Below, piece by piece: positions 16,410-23,440 of a DNA stretch of 44,529 nt. The notes under the pieces were generated by a model. The model was given only the letters and a program-made list of their open reading frames with translations. It was not told the origin of the DNA and ran no database searches. Position numbers and translations under genes: made by a program. The stretch comes from an uncultured Clostridium sp. (lineage in GTDB: Bacteria > Bacillota_I > Bacilli_A > RF39 > UBA660): contig CABUQZ010000014.1 in assembly GCA_902493795.1 (NCBI GenBank), forward strand, positions 1-44,529. The letters are read 5' to 3'. Position 1 is the stretch's first letter; every line of letters begins with the position of its first letter.

Positions 16410-17387
16410 ATGAAAAAAGTAGGGTTGCTATTCGTTGCTATAGGAATTTTTTTGTGTTTTTATGGGGGATATTCTTTACAAAATGTAAAAGAAGAAAAGA
16501 AAGTAGAAAGTTTTAATTATTTTTCATCTCCAACAGATGAAGAACAAAAAGAGGTTTTAAATTTTCTTAAGTTAAAATACAATCTTGAATTTGAAGTTTT
16601 GGAACACACAACAAGATATTGCTTAGATTATAAAGATGATGATTATGAAGTTAATTTGTCTTGTAATAATGCTGACTTAATTGAAGATTTATATAAAATA
16701 AAAGATAATGACGGGATAACATTCTTTGTAAAAAAAGTAAAAGAAAGTGAGTCTTTTGACAAAAGCGATAATACAGAAAGTAATCAGATAAGTGGTTATT
16801 ATGATAACTATGTAACATATAAAGCCATTAATAGATATGAAAAAGAGCTTGTTGAAATATTTAAAGTTCTTGGTAATTTAGTAGAAATAAATATTTATGA
16901 TGGTTTAGGAATTGAAAGAGCTGATTACAAAATAGAAAATGGTAAGTATTCTTACTATGTTCTTTATAAAGATTTAGGAATTAATTCTCAAAGGCTAGTT
17001 GATGTTGATATTCCTTTTATGGACTACATTAATTTTATATCAAATATTGGAATTCCTTTAGAGACTAGTTTACATATTAGAGTATCCGCTGATTTAACTA
17101 GTGAAAATATTCAAGATATTGTCAAGACAATTGTTGAAAACAAAGATTTTATTACAATGAAATATGGAATTATTTCACAAGAAATTTTATTTGAATATAA
17201 TGATAAGTATTTTATTAAATATTTAGAAGGAAATAGTTTAGAAATATTAAAATACAATGAAAGTATATTTGAAGATGGAGAAAGAGTTTACGCAAGTGTT
17301 ATTGTGCTTGATTATTCAGATGTTTCAGAAGATAAGATTCTTTATGATAGATTTATTGATTTAGATAAAATAGATTTAAGAAAGTAG
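16410..17387 (+). CDS. membrane-anchored extracellular protein, unknown
   Basis: 325 residues, not recognised. The basic N terminus MKKVG is followed by a hydrophobic segment (about 3-20) without a lipobox, so it is an uncleaved anchor or a signal peptide; the rest should be outside the membrane. That part is rich in Asp, Glu, Lys, Tyr and Ile with alternating strands, and has a CLDY ... SC cysteine pair that may form a disulfide. An earlier in-frame ATG lies at 16401, but the ribosome site AAGAGG (16395-16400) touches it directly, so ATG 16410 is preferred. It is seven bases from the next gene and probably co-transcribed with it. Confidence 0.7.
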   Translation: MKKVGLLFVAIGIFLCFYGGYSLQNVKEEKKVESFNYFSSPTDEEQKEVLNFLKLKYNLEFEVLEHTTRYCLDYKDDDYEVNLSCNNADLIEDLYKIKDNDGITFFVKKVKESESFDKSDNTESNQISGYYDNYVTYKAINRYEKELVEIFKVLGNLVEINIYDGLGIERADYKIENGKYSYYVLYKDLGINSQRLVDVDIPFMDYINFISNIGIPLETSLHIRVSADLTSENIQDIVKTIVENKDFITMKYGIISQEILFEYNDKYFIKYLEGNSLEILKYNESIFEDGERVYASVIVLDYSDVSEDKILYDRFIDLDKIDLRK

Positions 17388-17394
17388 GTGTTTT

Positions 17395-18051
17395 ATGTCA
17401 TTAAAAGAAAAAATCGATATTCCTAAGTACTCATTAGGAGAAGAGATAATGAGTGCAGTAGTTCATGGAGTTGGGGCACTTTTATCAATTGCAGCTTTAG
17501 TTTTATGTGTTGTATTTAGTGCTCATAGTGGGAGTACTATTGCTGTATTAAGTAGTATTATTTATGGTGTTACTTTAATAATACTTTATACAATGTCAAC
17601 TTTATATCATTCTTTAGCGGTTAATAATGCGAAAAGAGTATTTAGAATAATTGATCATTGTAGTATATTTTTGCTTATTGCAGGAACTTATACTCCATTT
17701 ACCTTAGTAGCTTTAGAAAAACCATTAGGTTATATTTTGTTTTCGATAATATGGGGTATAGCTATTATAGGTATAATACTTAATGCTATTGATTTAAAAA
17801 AATATAAAGCAATATCATTTGTTAGTTATCTTGTGTTAGGATGGATTATCATATTTGCATATAATCCTTTGAAAGAAGCAGTTCCTTATGGAGGAATATT
17901 ACTTCTTGTTTCAGGTGGAATTGTCTACACCGTTGGTGCTATATTTTATGGCTTTGGTAAGAATGTTAAATACTTTCATTCAATTTTCCATTTGTTTGTA
18001 TTAGCAGCTTCAGTTTTACATTTCTTATCAATTTTATTATATGTTTTATAG
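17395..18051 (+). CDS. hemolysin III / PAQR family membrane protein
   Basis: 218 residues with seven predicted spans, matching the hemolysin III (YqfA/TrhA) family of the PAQR superfamily. Conserved residues are visible: EEIMSAVVHGVG near the N terminus, STLYHS at the second span, the RIIDHCSIFLLIAGTYTPF block, and the C-terminal HSIFHLFVLAASVLHF with the metal-binding histidines. Despite the name, most members are not proven toxins; roles in membrane lipid or fluidity homeostasis are suggested. The start ATG follows AGTAGGTG overlapping the previous stop. Confidence 0.93.
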   Translation: MSLKEKIDIPKYSLGEEIMSAVVHGVGALLSIAALVLCVVFSAHSGSTIAVLSSIIYGVTLIILYTMSTLYHSLAVNNAKRVFRIIDHCSIFLLIAGTYTPFTLVALEKPLGYILFSIIWGIAIIGIILNAIDLKKYKAISFVSYLVLGWIIIFAYNPLKEAVPYGGILLLVSGGIVYTVGAIFYGFGKNVKYFHSIFHLFVLAASVLHFLSILLYVL

Positions 18052-18080
18052 TGTCTAGATAAATTTTTGGGAGGTAAATT

Positions 18081-19529
18081 ATGAAGAAAAGAAATTATGC
18101 TTTTTATATTTTAGTGTTAGTAGCTTTTCTATCTTTAACAATTACTCTTGTTGTAAGAACCTTTCAAAATGATACTTTTTATACTATAAAAATAGGGGAA
18201 GCAATTACAAAATATGGAATTGATATGAAAGATCACTTTTCATTTGTTCCTAATCTTATGTATACTTATCCTCACTGGTTATATGATTTAATTATGTATT
18301 TATTGTATTCATTAGGTGGGTTTAATGCTATATATATTTCAACACTTGCTTTAGGATTTTTGTTATTATTTCTTATGTATTTCTTATGCAATAAAATTAT
18401 AGATAACAAAATAATTTCTTTTATTTTGTCTTTTATATTTGGGGTTATGCTTTATGGGTATATTACTGCAAGAGCACAGCTAGTTAGTTATATTTTATTT
18501 TTAATAATATTGTATTCGATAGAGAAGCTTAGATCTTGTAAAAAGAAAAAATATATCTTTTATATTTTTATTTCTTCATTATTAATAAGTAATATGCATC
18601 TTGCAGTGTGGCCTTTTATTTTTGTACTTTTTTTACCATTTATTGTACAAGATATTATTTATTTAAGTATAAAAAAATATAATTTGAAATTTGTTAATAA
18701 ATTCAATATTGAAATTGAGAAAAGCAGTTTAAAAATAACACTTGTAGCATTGTTTATTTCGTTTCTTACAGGGTTTTTAACACCAAACTTTTTAGTGCCA
18801 TTTACTTATTTACTTAACACATATTCTGGAGTTTCAACAGGGTTTATTTCAGAACATTCTCCTATGACATTTTCTTATAGGCCAGAGTTTTATATTTTTT
18901 TGTTGTTTTTTTTAATTTTAATTTTATTTAAAAAGACAAAAATTAAATTACGTGATTTATTTTTAATATGTGGGCTTATTCTTTTAACGTTTATGTCAAG
19001 AAGAAGTGTTGCATTATTTTTTGTACTTTCACTATTTAGCTTTGGAAGACTTTGTAACTATAAATCTCTGTTACTAGAAAATGTTATTTATAGTAAATTG
19101 TTTAATAATATTTTAACTATATTTTTTATAGTAAGTAGTGTATTTGTATTTAAATATCAAGAAAATAGAAGTTATGTAGATCAAAAAAAATATCCTGTAA
19201 TAGCTGCATCATATATAATAAATAACTTAGATTACAAAAATATTAAATTATATAATGGTTATGACTTTGGAAGTTATTTAATATATAGAGGCATTCCAGT
19301 TTTTATTGATTCAAGAGCTGATTTATATCTAGAAGAATTTAATAAAAATACTTATGTACTTAAAGACTATATGAATATGTTTTATAACTATGAAGAGTTA
19401 TTTAAAAAGTATGATTTTAAGTATTTTCTTCTTGATAATAGTGATAAACTTAATAAAGTTTTGACAAAAGATAAATATAAAATTATTTATGTAGATAAAT
19501 ATTTTACTTTATATGAAGTTTTGACATAA
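18081..19529 (+). CDS. polytopic membrane protein, GT-C glycosyltransferase-like
   Basis: 482 residues with about ten predicted spans up to residue 360 and a soluble C-terminal part. The first external loop carries NDTFYTIKIGE (30-40, with Asp31) and YPHWLYDL (63-70), the pattern of GT-C fold membrane glycosyltransferases that use polyprenyl-phosphate sugars. ARAQLVSY and the SRADLYLEEFN segment near the C terminus are also common in this group. Donor and acceptor are unknown; the catalytic assignment to Asp31 is inference. It follows the hemolysin III gene by 29 bases with ribosome site GGGAGG. The 3' end carries the promoter of the next gene. Confidence 0.72.
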   Translation: MKKRNYAFYILVLVAFLSLTITLVVRTFQNDTFYTIKIGEAITKYGIDMKDHFSFVPNLMYTYPHWLYDLIMYLLYSLGGFNAIYISTLALGFLLLFLMYFLCNKIIDNKIISFILSFIFGVMLYGYITARAQLVSYILFLIILYSIEKLRSCKKKKYIFYIFISSLLISNMHLAVWPFIFVLFLPFIVQDIIYLSIKKYNLKFVNKFNIEIEKSSLKITLVALFISFLTGFLTPNFLVPFTYLLNTYSGVSTGFISEHSPMTFSYRPEFYIFLLFFLILILFKKTKIKLRDLFLICGLILLTFMSRRSVALFFVLSLFSFGRLCNYKSLLLENVIYSKLFNNILTIFFIVSSVFVFKYQENRSYVDQKKYPVIAASYIINNLDYKNIKLYNGYDFGSYLIYRGIPVFIDSRADLYLEEFNKNTYVLKDYMNMFYNYEELFKKYDFKYFLLDNSDKLNKVLTKDKYKIIYVDKYFTLYEVLT

Positions 19530-19549
19530 TTATAAGTTAGTATTATAAT
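19521..19549 (+). promoter_or_regulatory. perfect-consensus sigma-A promoter
   Basis: TTGACA (19521-19526), 17-base spacer, TATAAT (19544-19549): 12 of 12 bases. The -35 box is the last two sense codons of the preceding gene, and the -10 box ends 31 bases before the RluD-type start. Confidence 0.88.
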
Positions 19550-19580
19550 AACGATACTTTGGTTATAGGAAAAGGGTTGT

Positions 19581-20426
19581 ATGAAAGAGTTAATTGTTAA
19601 AGAAGAAAAAGAATTATATACTTATTTAAGAGAAAATGTAAGTGGTAGTAAAAATAATATTAAATCATTTTTGTCTCATGAACTAGTTACTGTTAATGGT
19701 AAAGTAGTTACTAAGTATAATTATCTATTACACATTAATGATAGAGTTAAAATAGGGGCATCTAAGATAGATAGCTTTATTGGTAAAGTTAATATAATAT
19801 ACGAAGATGATTATTTTTTAGTTGTTGATAAGCCTAGTGGAATGCTTACTGTTGCTACTGAAGACGATAAAGATAGTAATAATAATTTATATTCTGTTTT
19901 ATCTAAATATGTTAAAAAGAAAAACAGTAATAGTAAAATATTTGTAGTTCATAGGCTTGATAAAGACACATCAGGTGTGCTTCTTTTTGCTAAGAGTGAA
20001 AAGTTACAATATTTGTTACAAGATGACTGGAATAATATTGCAACTAGAATATATTATTCTGTTGTATATGGTAATACTAAAGAAGAAGGTACTATTAAAT
20101 CTTATTTAAAAGAAGATAGTAATTTAGTAACTTATTCTACTGATACTGGAAAACTTGCTATTACATGTTATAAAAAGATTCAAAGTAATAATGATTATTC
20201 TTTACTTGAAATTCTTATTAAGACTGGAAGAAGAAATCAAATAAGAGTTCAACTTAAAGAAATAGGTCATCCGATAGTAGGGGATTCTAAGTATGGACAT
20301 AAAGATAAAAATCATAAAAGAATGATGTTACATGCTGCTAAATTAACTATTATTAATCCACTTAATAAGAAAAAAATGGTATTTGAATCAAAGCTTGATA
20401 GAAGCTTTTATGAAATAGTTAAGTAG
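19581..20426 (+). CDS. rluD: RluA/RluD-family pseudouridine synthase
   Basis: Isomerises uridine to pseudouridine in RNA, usually helix 69 or related sites of 23S rRNA. An S4-type RNA-binding domain is at about 15-60 (LSHELVTVNGKVVTK). The catalytic domain starts with YFLVVDKPSGMLTVAT and has the signature HRLDKDTSG at 124-132, with Asp127 as nucleophile. The later motif LLEILIKTGRRNQIRVQL confirms the family. The length of 281 residues is a little short for RluD (about 300-325). The exact target uridine, and so the gene symbol, is uncertain. ATG 19581 follows AAAAGGG. Confidence 0.88.
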   Translation: MKELIVKEEKELYTYLRENVSGSKNNIKSFLSHELVTVNGKVVTKYNYLLHINDRVKIGASKIDSFIGKVNIIYEDDYFLVVDKPSGMLTVATEDDKDSNNNLYSVLSKYVKKKNSNSKIFVVHRLDKDTSGVLLFAKSEKLQYLLQDDWNNIATRIYYSVVYGNTKEEGTIKSYLKEDSNLVTYSTDTGKLAITCYKKIQSNNDYSLLEILIKTGRRNQIRVQLKEIGHPIVGDSKYGHKDKNHKRMMLHAAKLTIINPLNKKKMVFESKLDRSFYEIVK

Positions 20427-20429
20427 GAT

Positions 20430-20458
20430 TTGTTAATTTACTAATTTTATGTTACAAT
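20430..20458 (+). promoter_or_regulatory. sigma-A promoter for tagGH-like operon
   Basis: TTGTTA (20430-20435), 17-base spacer, TACAAT (20453-20458): 9 of 12 consensus bases, just after the pseudouridine synthase stop. Confidence 0.55.
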
Positions 20459-20481
20459 TTAAATGTTTGCAAGGAGGATGT

Positions 20482-21291
20482 ATGTTTGCTTTAGATAAGA
20501 CATTTGCTAATATTAAAAGATATAGTTTTTTAATGAAACAACTTATAATGAGAGATTTTAAAGTTAAATATAAAAGAAGTGTTTTAGGAGTTGTTTGGAG
20601 TATATTGTATCCAGTTTTAATGATGTTAGTTATGGCTACAGTTTTTTCACAGATGTTTAAAGTTGGTAGAATGGAAGGAGTAAACTATTTAGTTTATTTG
20701 ATGACTGGACTTGTTATGTTTAACTACTTTAGTGAAGCAAGTAATACTGCAATGGCATCGGTAGTTAATAACTTTGCATTAATAAATAAAGTATATATTC
20801 CTAAATATATATTTCCAATTTCAAAGGTTTTGTTTGTTGGAATAAATTTTTTACTTACATTGATACCGCTTTTTGTAATTATATTATTTACAGGTAGTGG
20901 AGATACTAGATGTGTTATTAATTTTTGGTATTTACTTTTGCCATATGTTTTTTTGTGTATGCTTTTGTTTACAGCAGGTCTTGGACTTTTGCTTTCAACA
21001 GTTGCAGTATTTTTAAGAGATATGTTTTATATTTATGGAATTGTTTTAACAATTTGGAATTATGTTACACCAGTATTTTATGATATATCTATTATTCCAG
21101 ATGCATTACAACCTATATTTAAACTTAATCCACTTTATATGTTTTTAAATGGAGCTAGAACGATTATTCTATATGGAAAGTGTCCTGATATACTTGATTT
21201 AATTGTTATGTTTTTAGTAGGCTTTGGAACATTAATTCTTGGATCTATTGTGTTTAAGAAAAATCAAGATAAATTTATTTATTATGCGTAG
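20482..21291 (+). CDS. tagG: ABC-2 permease of a polysaccharide exporter (TagG/Wzm type)
   Basis: Membrane half of an ABC exporter that moves lipid-linked wall polymers (teichoic acid, O-antigen-like glycan) across the membrane. It is 269 residues with six predicted spans. The amphipathic start FLMKQLIMRDFKVKYKRS with VLGVVWSILYP is diagnostic of the TagG/Wzm/KpsM family. An upstream in-frame ATG at 20449 exists, but AAGGAGGA at 20471-20478 points to ATG 20482, with a tight spacing of about four bases. The ATPase gene follows at once. The cargo is not shown by the sequence; tag is used by resemblance. Confidence 0.88.
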   Translation: MFALDKTFANIKRYSFLMKQLIMRDFKVKYKRSVLGVVWSILYPVLMMLVMATVFSQMFKVGRMEGVNYLVYLMTGLVMFNYFSEASNTAMASVVNNFALINKVYIPKYIFPISKVLFVGINFLLTLIPLFVIILFTGSGDTRCVINFWYLLLPYVFLCMLLFTAGLGLLLSTVAVFLRDMFYIYGIVLTIWNYVTPVFYDISIIPDALQPIFKLNPLYMFLNGARTIILYGKCPDILDLIVMFLVGFGTLILGSIVFKKNQDKFIYYA

Positions 21292-21300
21292 GTGATTATA

Positions 21301-22071
21301 ATGATGATTAGTGTTAAAAATGTTTCAATGAAGTTTGATTTAGGTGTAGAAAAAGGTAACTCATTTAAAAATAAATTTATTGCTATTTTTGATAAAAAAA
21401 GAAGACATAAAAAGGAATACTTTTGGGCTTTGAAAGATGTTAGTTTTGAAGTTAACAAAGGTGAAGTAATCGGTCTTATTGGTAGCAATGGTGCTGGAAA
21501 AAGTACTATGCTTAAGGTTGTAAGTGGAGTTATGAAACCTACAAAGGGAAAAGTTGAGGTAAATGGTAGTATTGCTCCAATGATTGAGCTTGGTGCAGGG
21601 TTTGACAGTGAGTTAACAGCAAGAGAAAATATATATTTGAATGGTGCTGTTCTTGGTTATTCACAAAGTTTTTTGGATCAAAAATTTAATGAAATAGTAG
21701 AGTTTTCTGAACTTAATGATTTTTTAGATGTACCAATTAAGAACTTTTCTTCTGGTATGATTGCTAAACTTGCTTTTTCTATATCTACAATTGTTAATCC
21801 AGATGTATTAATAGTAGATGAGATTTTATCAGTTGGAGATATCAAGTTTCAAGAAAAAAGTTTAAATAAAATGATGGAGCTTATTAAGGGTGGTACAACA
21901 GTACTTTATGTTTCTCACTCTTTAGAAAGCATAAGAGAACTTTGCGATAAAGTAGTATGGATTGAACATGGTCAAGTTGTTAAAATTGGACCTAGTGATG
22001 AAGTATGTGATGAGTACTATCTTAAACAGATGGGAGTTCCTTATCCAGGATCTAAGAAGAAAAAGAAATGA
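21301..22071 (+). CDS. tagH: ABC ATPase of the polysaccharide exporter (TagH/Wzt type)
   Basis: ATP-driven motor partnered with the preceding permease. About 256 residues with Walker A GSNGAGKST, a signature of the divergent form NFSSGMIAKLAF, and Walker B VLIVDEILSVGD, the combination typical of TagH, Wzt and KpsT. The N-terminal insert before Walker A (KNKFIAIFDKKRRHKKEY) also fits TagH. It ends soon after the ABC domain, so it lacks the C-terminal SH3/LysM-like extension of Bacillus TagH and the glycan-binding domain of Wzt. The frame opens at GTG 21292, but the ribosome site TAGGTGA (21289-21295) places the start at ATG 21301 or 21304. Its TGA overlaps the next ATG. Confidence 0.9.
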   Translation: MMISVKNVSMKFDLGVEKGNSFKNKFIAIFDKKRRHKKEYFWALKDVSFEVNKGEVIGLIGSNGAGKSTMLKVVSGVMKPTKGKVEVNGSIAPMIELGAGFDSELTARENIYLNGAVLGYSQSFLDQKFNEIVEFSELNDFLDVPIKNFSSGMIAKLAFSISTIVNPDVLIVDEILSVGDIKFQEKSLNKMMELIKGGTTVLYVSHSLESIRELCDKVVWIEHGQVVKIGPSDEVCDEYYLKQMGVPYPGSKKKKK

Positions 22072-22502
22072 AAAAAAGAATAATTTTTACAATTCTTTCT
22101 ATTTTATGGATGGGGATTATCTTTGGTTTTTCTAGTAAAGAAGCTGTAGAATCAAGTAAAGATAGTAGATCTTTTATAACGAGCACAATTGTTAATATAT
22201 ATAAACTATTTGATAGTGATGCAAGTGATGAAAAAATTAATGAGATAGTGGAAATATTTAATACTCCAGTTAGAAAGCTTGCTCATTTTAGTGAATATTT
22301 TATTTTAGGATTATTAATTCTTTTAACATTTAAAGCATATGGTATTAATAATATCTACTTAATGATTTTATTTTGCTTTTTGTATGCAGTAAGTGATGAA
22401 GTACATCAGTTATTTGTAGTAGGTAGATATTGTAGTTTTTTTGATGTTATTGTCGATACTTTGGGAAGTAGTTTTGCTATTTTATTTTTTAGAAAAAAAT
22501 AA
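22068..22502 (+). CDS. VanZ-like family membrane protein
   Basis: 144 residues with three or four spans. The VanZ-like signature is clear: RKLAHFSEYFILG, then YAVSDEVHQLFVVGR and FFDVIVDTLGS. VanZ gives low-level teicoplanin resistance in enterococci, but most homologs are uncharacterised envelope proteins. ATGA overlap with the ATPase gene makes it the third member of the exporter operon. The invariant acidic and His residues of the family (the EVHQ block and the Asp of DVIVD) are all present. Confidence 0.9.
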   Translation: MKKRIIFTILSILWMGIIFGFSSKEAVESSKDSRSFITSTIVNIYKLFDSDASDEKINEIVEIFNTPVRKLAHFSEYFILGLLILLTFKAYGINNIYLMILFCFLYAVSDEVHQLFVVGRYCSFFDVIVDTLGSSFAILFFRKK

Positions 22503-22576
22503 GAACTACTTTTTTTTTATGTCAAATTATGATAAAATTATACTTATCTTATATAATAGTATGGGAGGAATTATAT

Positions 22577-23401
22577 ATGAAGTGTGAATACTGTGGAAAA
22601 GAACTTCCATTGGGAACAACGGTTTGTGATGGATGTGGAGCTAAGATTGGAACTAATGCATCTTCTGTTGGAAACCAAAACCAATCTCAAGTAGGAAGTA
22701 ATATGCAACCTAATTACAATATGCAACCTAACTATAATATGCAACAGCCTTATTATGGAGCACCAAAAAAGAGTGGTACTGGATTAAAAGTTACTATTGC
22801 TATTTTGGTAGTAGTAATTGTTGCTTTAGTTGGTGTAGGGGCATGGTTCTTATTTAGTAAGGATGATGATAAAGAAGAATCTTCTAATACTGAGAAAAAT
22901 CCTGTTGAAGATAAGGTTGACGATAAGAAAGATAATGATGATAAAAAAGATAATGACGATGATGATAATGATGATGAAAAACCAAATTATAGTGATTTAG
23001 AAACTATAAATTTTGAAGGATATAAATTATCTGTTCTAGAAGGATTTGATACAGGTACAGAAGGTGGAACTCCTTATATTTACAATAATGAGTGTTTAAT
23101 AATGTATATAAAATATGCATTAGACTATAATTCACTTGTTCAAAATAAAGATGCATTTATTACTGAACTTGGAAAACAAGGAATAAAAGTTAATTCATTT
23201 AATACCAAAACAATTAGGGGACAAAAGTATGTACTAATTGAAGGAGTTATGACTGCTAATAATGCTGAATTTGGTTATATGATTACTGATGTAGGTGGAG
23301 ACACACCAATACTTTTAACTATCTTATCTTCAACTCTTCAATCATTTGATGACGATTGGTTTGATTATGGAGCAGAGTTTGTTGAAAGTGCAAGAAAATA
23401 A
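22577..23401 (+). CDS. zinc-ribbon membrane protein
   Basis: 274 residues. The N terminus is a zinc ribbon with two CxxC pairs (CEYCGK and CDGCGA), cytoplasmic by topology. A Gln/Asn/Pro/Tyr-rich linker with a short tandem repeat follows, then one membrane span at about 72-95, a long Asp/Lys-rich spacer (about 96-138) and an external domain of some 135 residues ending the protein. This layout (cytoplasmic zinc ribbon, span, acidic stalk, outside domain) is common in Firmicutes but has no known biochemical role. The frame opens upstream at 22529, yet GGGAGGAA at 22563-22570 marks ATG 22577. TATAAT at 22552-22557 is a likely -10 box. Confidence 0.78.
   Translation: MKCEYCGKELPLGTTVCDGCGAKIGTNASSVGNQNQSQVGSNMQPNYNMQPNYNMQQPYYGAPKKSGTGLKVTIAILVVVIVALVGVGAWFLFSKDDDKEESSNTEKNPVEDKVDDKKDNDDKKDNDDDDNDDEKPNYSDLETINFEGYKLSVLEGFDTGTEGGTPYIYNNECLIMYIKYALDYNSLVQNKDAFITELGKQGIKVNSFNTKTIRGQKYVLIEGVMTANNAEFGYMITDVGGDTPILLTILSSTLQSFDDDWFDYGAEFVESARK
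22703..22747 (+). repeat. 18-bp tandem repeat inside the zinc-ribbon gene
   Basis: ATGCAACCTAATTACAAT (22703-22720) is followed directly by a near copy (22721-22738, two differences) and a half copy. It encodes MQPNYN twice and then MQQ. Likely a flexible linker that can change length by slippage. Confidence 0.75.
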
Positions 23402-23410
23402 TATTTAAAA

Positions 23411-23440
23411 TGAGGATTTATAATCCTCTTTTTATTTTTT
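23411..23440. terminator. bidirectional terminator between convergent genes
   Basis: GAGGATT (23412-23418) pairs with AATCCTC (23422-23428), T-rich tail on the plus strand and A-rich flank on the left. It overlaps the stop codon of the leftward calcium ATPase. Confidence 0.75.

Noticed and set aside
22060..22075. Possibility that TGA codes for Trp, as in Mycoplasma relatives
   Set aside because: TGA ends tagH inside an ATGA overlap and genes use TGG for Trp throughout.
22703..22747. Tandem repeat considered as a CRISPR or regulatory array
   Set aside because: Units are contiguous, in frame and coding (MQPNYN), with no spacers.
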